Shown: one piece after another, positions 44,384 to 51,944 of the stretch | Position numbering within the stretch: position 1 is the stretch's first letter | Layout of the letters: every line of letters starts with the position of its first letter | From: Paenibacillus mendelii | Lineage (GTDB): Bacteria; Bacillota; Bacilli; Paenibacillales; Paenibacillaceae | Direction: 5' to 3' | Assembly (NCBI RefSeq): GCF_024498075.1 | Contig: NZ_JANHOF010000001.1 | Span: 1,054,001-1,118,000 of the forward strand | Length of the DNA stretch: 64,000 nt | Made by a program: the position numbers and the translations under genes | Notes under the pieces: generated by a model | Databases searched by the model: none | Seen by the model: the letters and a program-made list of their open reading frames with translations, nothing else | What the model was told of the DNA's origin: nothing

Positions 44384-44938
44384 CTAATCCGCTTGTCCGC
44401 TTACCTGTCCGCCCAACGGGGTGAATGTCATCCGAAGCCGCTGTCTCCATAAGGAATCCGTCCGCGGCTGAGCGCTGTCCAGGGCTGACAAATCCGTCTC
44501 GATCCATGTGTCAGAACGGCGAACGTCCACGGCAGCATACAATGACGTCTTCTGCGATGCGAATTGTGGATCCGCGTCGGCGACAAAACGGACGAGCACC
44601 CGGTTCACATTGTCCGTCTGGACGAATGCTAAGTACAGCAGCCGCTCCAAATCTGCCATCCATCCCTGCGAATCCTCCGTTCTTCCTTCCACCGATAGAT
44701 CGAGCGACAAGACGGCCTGTTTCCAATCGACCTTCCGAATCGGCAGCGACAGGCGCAAACCAATCATCGAGTCGACCAGATTGTCGTAGCTAATCCGCGT
44801 GATTGGCGCCGAATGGAAAACAGCCAGCTCATCGCGATCCCTGTCCGTTCGCGGATTGCCAAGCGGTATTAGAAGAAGCAAGGCCGCTGCAAGGGCAGCG
44901 ACTGCCGCTGACGCAAGGAATCTTTTTCCAATATGCAT
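44384..44938 (-). CDS. membrane-anchored or exported protein of unknown function
   Basis: A 184-residue protein with a basic start and one hydrophobic segment (about residues 6-25, SAAVAALAAALLLLIPLG), then a soluble part of about 150 residues. No lipobox and no catalytic motif. The middle (SYDNLVDSMIGLRLSLPIRKVDWKQAVLSLDL) suggests a beta-sandwich-type outer domain, but I cannot name it. ATG at 44938 follows GGAGGCG. It lies between mtrB and hepS, where B. subtilis has none. A terminator lies upstream, so it is transcribed separately from mtrB. Confidence 0.7.
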   Translation of the reverse strand: MHIGKRFLASAAVAALAAALLLLIPLGNPRTDRDRDELAVFHSAPITRISYDNLVDSMIGLRLSLPIRKVDWKQAVLSLDLSVEGRTEDSQGWMADLERLLYLAFVQTDNVNRVLVRFVADADPQFASQKTSLYAAVDVRRSDTWIETDLSALDSAQPRTDSLWRQRLRMTFTPLGGQVSGQAD

Positions 44939-44985
44939 ATCTCGAACGCCTCCGTACATCGAATGTCCTACTCTCTATTGTACAA

Positions 44986-45011
44986 AGAAAAAAAGCAGGC
45001 TATGCCTGCTT
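44986..45011 (-). terminator. intrinsic terminator after mtrB
   Basis: AAGCAGGC and GCCTGCTT form an 8-bp hairpin with a three-base loop, followed by TTTTT on the minus strand. Confidence 0.88.
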
Positions 45012-45059
45012 GGACGCTCGGAACAGGAAACGTTGTATGCAAAAGGCGTGGTGCGGCAT

Positions 45060-45284
45060 CTATTCCTCGGTATCGATGACACCGTGTTTCGTTGTGATTG
45101 TGGCTTTGCCGCGAATTTTGATAGCCGACGTATGATCGGTAAACTGGACGATCAGCACCTCGTTCTTATCCAGCTTCTCGGTATGGTGAAATTTAGTATC
45201 CATCCCGCGTGTCAAGCCGATCACTTGAACGCCTTGCGCCTTAGCTTTAATGACGATGTAGTCGCTCAGCTGCGAATCACTCAT
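45060..45284 (-). CDS. mtrB: trp RNA-binding attenuation protein TRAP (MtrB)
   Basis: A 74-residue TRAP subunit. Eleven copies form a ring that binds tryptophan and then wraps NAG-repeat RNA. The RNA-contact residues of the B. subtilis protein are all kept at the same numbers: K37 (in TEKLDK), K56 and R58 (in AIKIRG), and the tryptophan-pocket GLTRG segment is present. ATG at 45284 follows GAGGAGA; a longer frame would run through the tRNA gene. Its clear target is the trpE leader in this window. Its usual partner mtrA/folE is missing upstream. Confidence 0.96.
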   Translation of the reverse strand: MSDSQLSDYIVIKAKAQGVQVIGLTRGMDTKFHHTEKLDKNEVLIVQFTDHTSAIKIRGKATITTKHGVIDTEE

Positions 45285-45312
45285 TCTCGCATCTCCTCTC
45301 ATCACGTTATCA

Positions 45313-45356
45313 TTGAAAAAAACTGCCTCCCGAACAAATTCATCAGGACGGCAGTT
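45313..45356 (-). terminator. intrinsic terminator between tRNA-Pro and mtrB
   Basis: AACTGCC pairs with GGCAGTT (7 bp plus a bulged extension) and is followed by seven T residues on the minus strand. It ends the tRNA transcript about 30 bases before mtrB, so mtrB needs readthrough or a promoter overlapping the hairpin (TTGTTC, 17 bases, AATGAT is a weak candidate). Confidence 0.8.
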
Positions 45357-45373
45357 ATGGCTTATTGTATGCA

Positions 45374-45450
45374 TGGTCGGGTGTACCGGATTTGAACTGG
45401 CGACCTCTACCACCCCAAGGTAGCGCTCTACCAAGCTGAGCTAACACCCG
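45374..45450 (-). tRNA. tRNA-Pro (anticodon GGG)
   Basis: A 77-base cloverleaf including an encoded CCA. Acceptor CGGGTGT pairs with ACACCCG (7 bp) and the discriminator is A. The D arm is GCTCAGCTTGGTAGAGC, the anticodon stem CTACC/GGTAG carries loop TTGGGGT with anticodon GGG, and the T loop is TTCAAAT. The T stem has an A-C mismatch at position 52-62, which is unusual. C1 with A73 fits proline identity. Confidence 0.95.
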
Positions 45451-45516
45451 ACAAGAACCGGGACACCGGCTGGCGTACGTTTACGCTTGCCTCACTACCC
45501 GAGAACTGCAATGATG

Positions 45517-45545
45517 AGTCTACTGGATTTGCCTCCCAAAGTCAA
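45517..45545 (-). promoter_or_regulatory. predicted sigma-A promoter of tRNA-Pro
   Basis: TTGACT (45540-45545), 17-base spacer, TAGACT (45517-45522) on the minus strand, about 67 bases before the mature tRNA 5' end. Confidence 0.75.
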
Positions 45546-45555
45546 TAGTATTGCA

Positions 45556-45592
45556 CAAAAAAAACGTCCGAATGCCTAGGCATTCGGACGTT
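45556..45592 (-). terminator. intrinsic terminator after hup
   Basis: A perfect 30-bp palindrome (45563-45592, arms AACGTCCGAATGCC with a TA centre) followed by eight T residues on the minus strand. Confidence 0.96.
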
Positions 45593-45614
45593 AGCGACGG
45601 TCAGCCGCAGATGA

Positions 45615-45890
45615 TTATTGGGATACGAGATCCTTCAACGATTTACCCGCTTTAAACGAAGGGATCTTGCTCGCAGGAATGTCGATCTCCTGACCTGTTT
45701 GCGGATTGCGTCCTTTACGAGCTTCGCGGCTTTTCACCTCGAAGTTTCCGAATCCGACAAGTTGAACTTTGTCGCCGCCTTGCAGCGCGTCGGAGATCGC
45801 ATCGAATACAGCGTCAACTGCTTTCGAAGCGTCCTTCTTGGAAAGGTCGGTCAATTCAGCCACTTTCGCAATTAGTTCCGTTTTGTTCAT
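45615..45890 (-). CDS. hup: DNA-binding protein HU
   Basis: A 91-residue histone-like protein that bends and compacts DNA as a dimer. It begins [21 protein letters not shown] and has the signature [21 protein letters not shown], the start of the DNA-wrapping beta arm with the conserved Pro further on. ATG at 45890 follows GGAGGTG. It matches B. subtilis hbs in position between spoIVA and mtr. It has a sigma-A promoter with a leader of about 170 bases. Confidence 0.97.
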   Translation of the reverse strand: MNKTELIAKVAELTDLSKKDASKAVDAVFDAISDALQGGDKVQLVGFGNFEVKSREARKGRNPQTGQEIDIPASKIPSFKAGKSLKDLVSQ

Positions 45891-46070
45891 TTCATTCACC
45901 TCCCCTTACAAGCGCTTCATTATCATTCTGTTTAACCGAAACGTACAAAAATATACCTTCAAGTCCCGGAAGAAGCGAATCGCTGCCTGATGTTAGCGGC
46001 GCTCGCCGGGGCAATGATTCAGAAAATGGTTAGATGTGAAACCCATTCCTGCTGAACCATGAACAAACTT

Positions 46071-46099
46071 ATAGTAATACAGTCATTTTAGAATTTCAA
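46071..46099 (-). promoter_or_regulatory. predicted sigma-A promoter of hup
   Basis: TTGAAA (46094-46099), 17-base spacer, TACTAT (46071-46076) on the minus strand. The leader to hup is about 170 bases. Confidence 0.7.
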
Positions 46100-46146
46100 G
46101 AGGGAGCACAAGTTTTGCCGCGTCAGACCTAGATTTTTTCATCATT

Positions 46147-46353
46147 TTACGGCTGAATTGGATGAAAGTAGAAGCTTGTGACAGAAGTGAGAATGCTAGC
46201 CGCCGGTATTGGGTGCACATACATCTGTCGCCGTTGTCTTGTGATAGTCGGGATCGCTGCAAGCCAATCCAGAATATGATTATGTACGTGAAGCAAATGA
46301 AGAGATGAAGCCACCTGAGAGCCTCTGAGAGCAGCGTAACGAATGATACACAT
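46147..46353 (-). CDS. possible small protein, about 68 residues, unknown
   Basis: Frame starting MCIIRYAALRGSQ with GAGGGG six bases before the ATG (a second ATG lies one codon upstream). A good sigma-A promoter stands about 160 bases upstream. The product is rich in His and hydrophobic residues, with no membrane helix long enough to be clear and no known family. No terminator follows at once, so the transcript may run on toward hup. It is the only candidate in the 730-base space between spoIVA and hup and may be non-coding. Confidence 0.28.
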   Translation of the reverse strand: MCIIRYAALRGSQVASSLHLLHVHNHILDWLAAIPTITRQRRQMYVHPIPAASILTSVTSFYFHPIQP

Positions 46354-46511
46354 CATTCCCCCCTCACTCTTCGTACAGACGCTGCACGGGTTCCCTGCGA
46401 TACTGTAGAGCCAAGCGGCAGCGCAAGCAAGTCCCTGATAAGTTAGCATGACACACAATTCGCTATGATGACCAAGGCGGAGCTCTCATCGTCGAACAAG
46501 AATATCTGATC

Positions 46512-46540
46512 ATTATAGGAGTCTCTCGACAAAAATGCAA
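46512..46540 (-). promoter_or_regulatory. predicted sigma-A promoter between spoIVA and hup
   Basis: TTGCAT (46535-46540), 17-base spacer, TATAAT (46512-46517) on the minus strand. It faces the 68-residue frame and, further on, hup. Confidence 0.65.
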
Positions 46541-46576
46541 ACAAAGCAGCCCATTTATGATTCATTTCATTATTTT

Positions 46577-46615
46577 GTGAAAATAAGAGGAGGCGCGCCC
46601 GCGGGCGTGCCTCCT
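46577..46615 (-). terminator. hairpin terminator after spoIVA
   Basis: AGGAGGCACGCCC pairs with GGGCGCGCCTCCT (one mismatch), followed by CTTATTTTC on the minus strand; the T-run is broken but the hairpin is very stable. Confidence 0.7.
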
Positions 46616-46624
46616 GACTCCAGC

Positions 46625-48103
46625 TTAAAGTATGATGGCGATTAATCCACCCGAACCTTCGTTAATGATGCGTCCGAGCGTTTCCTGCAGCTTATAGCGC
46701 GCATTATCCGGCATCATCGCGATTTTTCCTTGTATCCCTTCCCTTACGATGGAATGGAGCGAACGGCCGAACATATCGGAATCCCACACCTTGATCGGGT
46801 CGTTCTCGAAGTCCTGCATAAGGTATCGCACGAGCTCCTCGCTTTGCTTCTCCGTTCCAATTATAGGCGCGAATTCCGACTCGACATCGACCCGAATCAT
46901 ATGAATCGATGGCGCAGTCGCTTTCAATCGGACGCCGAATCGCGAGCCTTGACGGATCAATTCCGGCTCATCGAGCTCCATCTCCGCAAGCGTAGGTGCC
47001 GCGATGCCGTATCCTGTCGTTTTGACCATCTCAAGCGCTTCTTGAAACCGGTCATACTCCCGTTTCGCATGTGAAAACTCCTGCATGAGCTGGAGCAGGT
47101 GATCTTTGCCCCGAATCTCGACACCGACGACTTCCATCAGAATCTGATCATATAGTTCGTCCGGCGCATACAGGTCGATCTCCGCAACGCCTTGGCCCAT
47201 ATTCATACCGCTTAGTCCCGCGCGGGCAATAAAGTCGTAATCCATGAACTGGCTGACAACCCGGTCTACGTCCCGCAGACGGCGGATATCTTTGACCGTA
47301 TCCCGTACCGAGTGCTCATAGTTGCTGCGCAGCCAATGCTGGTCGTTCAGTACCATGACCCAGCTCGGTAGATTGACGTTCACTTCGTGAACGGGGAACT
47401 CATAAAGAACCTCACGCAATACGGACATGACATCTTCTTCACCCATGCTGGCTACACTCAGCGTCATGACCGGTATATCATATTTCGCCTGCAGCTCGCT
47501 TCGCAGCTGGAGTGCTTCATCACTCCGCGGACGCGTAGAGTTCACAATCAGCACGAATGGCTTGCCGACTTCCTTCAGCTCGTTGATGACACGCTCTTCG
47601 GCTTCCACATAGGAGCTGCGGGGAATTTCAGCAATCGTTCCATCTGTCGTCACGACGACACCAAGCGTAGAATGCTCTTGAATGACCTTTCTCGTTCCGA
47701 TTTCAGCAGCTTCTTGGAACGGAATCGGCTCCTCGAACCAAGGCGTCGTAATCATTCGCGGGCCGTTCTCGTCTTCATAGCCTTTTGCTCCGTCCACCGC
47801 ATAACCTACACAATCTACGAGGCGGATGTTAACATCAAGGCCTTCGGCGACACGCAGCTGTACAGCCTGGTTCGGTACGAATTTAGGCTCTGTCGTCATG
47901 ATCGTTTTGCCTGCCGCGCTTTGAGGCAGTTCATCAATCGCTCTCACGCGATCGGCATCGTTCGTAATGTTCGGCAGAACAACCGTCTCCATGAACCGTT
48001 TGATGAAGGTTGATTTGCCTGTGCGGACCGCACCGACAACGCCGAGGTAAATATCCCCGCCGGTTCGTTCGGCAATGTCCTTGAAAATGTCCACTTTCTC
48101 CAC
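46625..48103 (-). CDS. spoIVA: stage IV sporulation protein A
   Basis: A 492-residue ATPase that forms the basement layer of the spore coat around the forespore. Walker A-type loop GAVRTGKS is at residues 24-31, with ITNDADRVRAIDELPQSAAGKTIMTTEP following, and the C-terminus ends in the membrane-anchoring region GGLIAIIL, as expected for interaction with SpoVM. The start codon is GTG (48101-48103) after GGGAGGGG. Length equals that of B. subtilis SpoIVA. Confidence 0.98.
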   Translation of the reverse strand: MEKVDIFKDIAERTGGDIYLGVVGAVRTGKSTFIKRFMETVVLPNITNDADRVRAIDELPQSAAGKTIMTTEPKFVPNQAVQLRVAEGLDVNIRLVDCVGYAVDGAKGYEDENGPRMITTPWFEEPIPFQEAAEIGTRKVIQEHSTLGVVVTTDGTIAEIPRSSYVEAEERVINELKEVGKPFVLIVNSTRPRSDEALQLRSELQAKYDIPVMTLSVASMGEEDVMSVLREVLYEFPVHEVNVNLPSWVMVLNDQHWLRSNYEHSVRDTVKDIRRLRDVDRVVSQFMDYDFIARAGLSGMNMGQGVAEIDLYAPDELYDQILMEVVGVEIRGKDHLLQLMQEFSHAKREYDRFQEALEMVKTTGYGIAAPTLAEMELDEPELIRQGSRFGVRLKATAPSIHMIRVDVESEFAPIIGTEKQSEELVRYLMQDFENDPIKVWDSDMFGRSLHSIVREGIQGKIAMMPDNARYKLQETLGRIINEGSGGLIAIIL

Positions 48104-48402
48104 TGATATCCCCTCCCAATCGAATTTCGCCAGTACATGGACGTACCGTTACTGCCGCGTTTCCTCCTGCTGTGTAGTCGTCAGGGTTCGCCGCCTCCGC
48201 CGCTTAAGGAGCCAGGGCGGCGACGCAACTCGTACATGAATTTGGACTAGTAATAGCTTATTGCGCGAATGTCCCAAATATGACGACTACTTTCTTAAAA
48301 TCTTTCGTTCTTGCCCGTTCCTTAAGGTTCCGGCCTTCCAAGATTGAGATATATGAGAGAAAGAGCTTCCCTATGCCAAAAATATACGGAAACGCGAAAA
48401 AA
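48104..48402 (-). promoter_or_regulatory. spoIVA upstream region with candidate sigma-E promoter
   Basis: About 300 bases without a gene. TCATATT (complement of 48277-48283) matches the sigma-E -35 consensus fully; after 14 bases AATAAGCT (48255-48262) matches the -10 at five of eight positions. A sigma-E promoter fits mother-cell expression of spoIVA. The rest, including a GC-rich stretch near 48185-48225, shows nothing I can name. Confidence 0.4.
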
Positions 48403-48427
48403 CCCCTGCACGAAAAACGTGCAGGGG
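48397..48427 (-). terminator. intrinsic terminator after yphF
   Basis: CCCCTGCACG and CGTGCAGGGG form a perfect 10-bp hairpin with a five-T loop, followed by six T residues on the minus strand. Confidence 0.95.
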
Positions 48428-48447
48428 ATACCTGTTGAGCGGCTGCG

Positions 48448-49179
48448 TTATTTGTTTGCCGCGGCCTGCGGCTCACCATTGACAAGATAATAAGCGGCCG
48501 ACTTCACGGGTACAAAATCGGAATTGGCGACGAGAATTTCACGTAAGTCCTGCTCTGGGCCTGGCTTGGCGCCCTCTTGCTTGGTTATCACCTGGGTAAG
48601 GTCGATGCCATAATCGACGTACACCAAGCCCTTTGCGTCCATCATCGTTCCTAGTGTTTGGCCGGAGAATACACTGCGGATGTCCGGCTCATTCAAACTG
48701 AGCTTTGTATAGTCGATGCGCTTGAAACCCGGATACACAGAATCCCCTTCTGGAAGCTTGCCGCCATTCTTGCCCGCATAGGTTTTGATAGAATTCTGAA
48801 TATCATTGATCCGTTGATAGATGACGAGATTCATAAGCTTAATCGTAGGATCGGTCTCTTCATTGATAATCAAGTAGTAGTAGCTTCCGCCTTTCTCGAA
48901 GGCATTAGCTGGGATATCGCTTATATATTGCATCCGCTGGAGCTTATCGAAGTCCACCAGATACTTTTCGTACATCGGGGTATCCGGCTTGCTGTTCTGG
49001 ATCGGCAGCAATCCGGTATCCTTCTGATATTGATCGACAATGGTCTGCACATTCAGAATGGAATCCTTCGCCGGTCTTTGATTTTGCTCCAGCTGGTCAT
49101 CTGGATATAAGCATCCGGAAAGAGCTGTTGCCATGATGGCAATGAGAAGCGCAGACATCGCGCCTTTTAATCGAAACAT
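48448..49179 (-). CDS. yphF: lipoprotein YphF-like
   Basis: A 243-residue lipoprotein: signal helix followed by lipobox LSGC (cysteine at about residue 23), so it is anchored on the outer face of the membrane. The mature part is soluble and has repeated alpha/beta character (VDFDKLQRMQYISDIPANAF; YPGFKRIDYTKLSLNEPDIRSVF). Size and position, upstream of spoIVA, match B. subtilis YphF, whose function is unknown. A clear terminator follows the gene. A sporulation or germination role is possible from context only. Confidence 0.8.
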   Translation of the reverse strand: MFRLKGAMSALLIAIMATALSGCLYPDDQLEQNQRPAKDSILNVQTIVDQYQKDTGLLPIQNSKPDTPMYEKYLVDFDKLQRMQYISDIPANAFEKGGSYYYLIINEETDPTIKLMNLVIYQRINDIQNSIKTYAGKNGGKLPEGDSVYPGFKRIDYTKLSLNEPDIRSVFSGQTLGTMMDAKGLVYVDYGIDLTQVITKQEGAKPGPEQDLREILVANSDFVPVKSAAYYLVNGEPQAAANK

Positions 49180-49197
49180 GATTATACGTCCTCCTAT

Positions 49198-49539
49198 TTA
49201 CCATAAATCATCCTCTTCAGCCTGCCGCATCAGCTGTTTTCGGACCGCAGCCTTGAGCGGATCCTCGGGGACCTCGACCGTCGCACGCCCGGTAATCCTC
49301 GTTTGGCAGGAGAGTCTTATTCCCTGCCTTTCGAGCTCCCCTATCTTGCGGCGTTCAATTTCACTAAGCGAAGTCAAGCCCACGCCATTGGTTACGACCT
49401 TGCACATCAGACAGGCCGCTTTGCCCCCGCACCGGGTACGGATCGGGACGCCTGCTTTCCTGGAAGCATCGAGCACCGAGGTTCCGGCGCGCACCGTAAC
49501 CGTGCGGCCGGACGGAAGAAACGTGATGTCAACATTCAC
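49198..49539 (-). CDS. 2Fe-2S ferredoxin
   Basis: A 113-residue ferredoxin of the plant/xylene-monooxygenase type. Cysteine ligands: C-GGKAA-C-LM-C (TRCGGKAACLMCKV, about residues 37-46) and the fourth in RLSCQTRI (about residue 78). N-terminal beta-grasp strands ITFLPSGRTVTVRAGTSVLDASRKAGV fit the fold. It overlaps the preceding nucleotidyltransferase gene by four bases. The electron partner is unknown. Confidence 0.9.
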   Translation of the reverse strand: MNVDITFLPSGRTVTVRAGTSVLDASRKAGVPIRTRCGGKAACLMCKVVTNGVGLTSLSEIERRKIGELERQGIRLSCQTRITGRATVEVPEDPLKAAVRKQLMRQAEEDDLW

Positions 49540-50159
49540 TGCAGCTCCTCCGTTTCATCTTGACCTATCCAAGCATGCACTTGCTTAACCATATCCTGCG
49601 AGAATCGATTACGCGCTTCAATCTGCTGGAATGCCTTCATATGAGCCTGGGGGTTCTTGCGCACCGCATCCGCGATCAGTTGAATACGGTCGATTCGGTC
49701 GCGCAATACATTAAACCACAATTCATGCGCGAGCGGAACGACGCCAATCATATGCCCCTTGCAAGCAACGGGCTGACTCAGTTCATCAAGCACATCCTTG
49801 ATCTCGACTACATACCTGTTAGGGTCTGCTGTAATGACGAAGCCACCGACTAATTCAACCTGCACGCCGTGGATTCGATAATGACTGAGCTCCGACCGGT
49901 ATAATTGACTGATGCTTACTTGGGGCTCATCTACGGCATACTCCCGCAATGTTTGATGAATTAGCGCAGCATCTTCGCTGTCAGCATACAAATCCAAGTC
50001 GCGGGGCGGTTGACCCAGCTTCAGTCCGCGCAGCATTAGCCCTGCGCTGCCGCCGACGAGCCACACCGCATCTGCAGCCGACGCCGCATTCGCGATAACG
50101 GCCAGTGCCCGGCGGATTGGCTCTGCTTCCTCCACCCGCACCACATCCTTTACAATCAT
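49536..50159 (-). CDS. nucleotidyltransferase-fold protein
   Basis: A 207-residue protein with the nucleotidyltransferase pattern: VGGSAGLMLRGLKLG (glycine-serine loop) followed by RDLDLYA (paired aspartates), the arrangement used to bind metal and nucleotide. It lacks the extra domains of CCA enzymes or aminoglycoside transferases, so it belongs to the minimal, poorly characterised group (DUF1814/AbiEii-like or similar). Substrate unknown. Its stop overlaps the ferredoxin start by four bases, so they are likely co-expressed. Confidence 0.7.
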   Translation of the reverse strand: MIVKDVVRVEEAEPIRRALAVIANAASAADAVWLVGGSAGLMLRGLKLGQPPRDLDLYADSEDAALIHQTLREYAVDEPQVSISQLYRSELSHYRIHGVQVELVGGFVITADPNRYVVEIKDVLDELSQPVACKGHMIGVVPLAHELWFNVLRDRIDRIQLIADAVRKNPQAHMKAFQQIEARNRFSQDMVKQVHAWIGQDETEELQ

Positions 50160-50221
50160 AATATAAGGAACAGCCTGCTTGGCATTTAATTATGCCTTGC
50201 CCTATGTAGATCGACTGAAGC

Positions 50222-50401
50222 TTATAGAATAGAAATAAAACCGAGAATTCCGCCTACAACCAGAAACACAAATGCGACTAACGACATGATAAACCGGATA
50301 ATGCCTTTAAATTTGTAACGCGCCCATGTGATCAGAACAGCCGCCAAAGCCATTAACCCAATCCCGATTAAAGATACCCACATTTTTGTCATTGCATCCA
50401 C
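50222..50401 (-). CDS. yphE: small membrane protein YphE (DUF2768)
   Basis: A 59-residue protein with two hydrophobic helices (SLIGIGLMALAAVLITWA and IMSLVAFVFLVVGGILGF) around a short basic loop (RYKFKG). Size, topology and place between gpsA and yphF/spoIVA match B. subtilis YphE (DUF2768). GTG at 50401 after AAGGTGG is the likely start; ATG at 50392 would give 56 residues. Function unknown, probably sporulation-related given its neighbours. Confidence 0.75.
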   Translation of the reverse strand: MDAMTKMWVSLIGIGLMALAAVLITWARYKFKGIIRFIMSLVAFVFLVVGGILGFISIL

Positions 50402-50572
50402 GTTGATTCACGCCACCTTGTCCGATGAATATTCGTTCTATTATAGCATTTGTCTCCTGCCTGCGGCTACTTTAAGCCCGTCTTCCTTTTGGATTAAGAA
50501 AAAGGACATTAGCGCAGGCGGATGCTGACGGCAATAGCCGGGCGCGCCTTCGCTTCTGTCCTTAATCCCTTA

Positions 50573-50848
50573 TTATTTCATCATCATCTTCATCAGCGCT
50601 TCCACGTTGCCCATAGTCATGCCGCTCTTCTTAACGGCGCTGACAATGTCGTTGATCGTTCCTTCTGCTACCGGCACTTTAGCCATAGCCGCTACTTGTT
50701 TGATCAACTGACGGAGCTCAGCTTCGTTCTGCATCGTTTGCGCTGTTACGCCACTGGCGAGTTTCTTAACGGCGTTCTCTGAAATCACTTTGCCAGTTTT
50801 TTTATTGACGGCGCTTAATACGTCTTTAGATAAATTTTTGTCGCTCAT
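50573..50848 (-). CDS. spoVIF: stage VI sporulation protein F
   Basis: A 91-residue helical protein of the SpoVIF family, which in B. subtilis supports spore coat assembly by stabilising the late regulator GerE. Basic N-terminal part (SKDVLSAVNKKTGKVISENAVKKLA) and a C-terminal helix ending GNVEALMKMMMK. ATG at 50848 follows AGGAGGGG. It lies downstream of gpsA, 63 bases away. B. subtilis keeps spoVIF elsewhere, so its place here is a local feature. Confidence 0.82.
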   Translation of the reverse strand: MSDKNLSKDVLSAVNKKTGKVISENAVKKLASGVTAQTMQNEAELRQLIKQVAAMAKVPVAEGTINDIVSAVKKSGMTMGNVEALMKMMMK

Positions 50849-50911
50849 ACTTCCCCTCCTAACAAGTGCTTCTAGCATCATATGAGGAGAGGAAGTAATT
50901 GGTGTAGGCGT

Positions 50912-51934
50912 TTAAGGGGCCACGATGTCTTCCATTTCGTGGGTTCGTCCACGGCCCATTAAATCCTCGACGGCCGTCCTAGGTGACTTTCCTTCGAACA
51001 AGACATGGAAGAGCTGCTCGGTAATCGGCATCACAACATCGTATGTCACAGCCAGCTCGTGTGCAGCGCTCGTCGTGCGCACGCCCTCGACAACCATGCC
51101 CATACGTTCCAGCACGTCGTCCAATGGCAGCCCTTCAGCAAGCATCGCTCCCGCGCGCCAGTTACGGCTGTGTTTGCTGGTACAGGTGACCACCAGGTCT
51201 CCTACGCCTGCAAGACCCGCAAACGTCAACGGATTAGCGCCCATTGCGATTCCCAGCCGGGAAATCTCCGCGAGTCCGCGTGTCAGCAGCGCCGCCTTGG
51301 CATTGTCTCCGAATCCTAGTCCGTCCGATAAACCTGCGCCCAGCGCAATAATGTTCTTGATCGCACCCGCAACCTCGACACCGGTAACATCCGGATTCGT
51401 ATATACTCTGAAGAATGGGGTTATAAAAGCATCCTGCGCTTGCTCAGCCGCTTGCTGGCATGCCGCCGCAACTACGACCGTAGTCGGCTGGCGCTTGACG
51501 ACTTCCTCCGCATGGCTCGGACCCGAAATAACGACAAGCTTCTTCGGATCCGTCTTCAGCTCTTCGGCCAGAACGGTCGTCATCCGCTTTAAGCTTCCCG
51601 TTTCAAAGCCTTTTGTAGCATGAACGCAGAGGGCTTCCTGGTCTATGTAGGGAGCTGCCTGCCGGGCAACCTGTCTCATGGCAATGGATGGGGCTGCGAA
51701 CAGCACCAGCTCCGCCCCGGACACCGCTGCTTCCATATCTGTCGTTGCCGTAATGGCGCTTGACAGCGTTAAATCGGTAAAAAACTTGCTGTTCGTATGG
51801 TTAACCTTGATTTCCTCAACTTGTGATTCGTTGCGGGACCACATCGTTACTTCATACTCATTATCAGCGAGCACGGTTGCCAGTGCCGTTCCCCAGCTGC
51901 CCGCAACCAATACCGCCGCTTTTCGTTTTGTCAT
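50912..51934 (-). CDS. gpsA: glycerol-3-phosphate dehydrogenase [NAD(P)+]
   Basis: A 340-residue enzyme that reduces dihydroxyacetone phosphate to sn-glycerol-3-phosphate for lipid synthesis. Family segments: WGTALATVLADN, ATKGFE, VISGPSHAEEV, the catalytic lysine in GAIKNIIALGAGLSDGLGFGDN and FAGLAGVGDLVVTCTS. Unusually, the dinucleotide loop, normally GAGSWG, reads VAGSWG (V10), caused by one base (GTT for GGT). ATG at 51934 follows AAGGGGG, ten bases after plsY, with which it works. Confidence 0.95.
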   Translation of the reverse strand: MTKRKAAVLVAGSWGTALATVLADNEYEVTMWSRNESQVEEIKVNHTNSKFFTDLTLSSAITATTDMEAAVSGAELVLFAAPSIAMRQVARQAAPYIDQEALCVHATKGFETGSLKRMTTVLAEELKTDPKKLVVISGPSHAEEVVKRQPTTVVVAAACQQAAEQAQDAFITPFFRVYTNPDVTGVEVAGAIKNIIALGAGLSDGLGFGDNAKAALLTRGLAEISRLGIAMGANPLTFAGLAGVGDLVVTCTSKHSRNWRAGAMLAEGLPLDDVLERMGMVVEGVRTTSAAHELAVTYDVVMPITEQLFHVLFEGKSPRTAVEDLMGRGRTHEMEDIVAP

Positions 51935-51944
51935 GTGTACCCCC

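Noticed and set aside
45285-45434. N-terminal extension of mtrB
   Set aside because: The frame stays open but crosses a terminator and the tRNA-Pro gene. The known TRAP start at 45284 has a proper ribosome-binding site and the usual 74-residue length.
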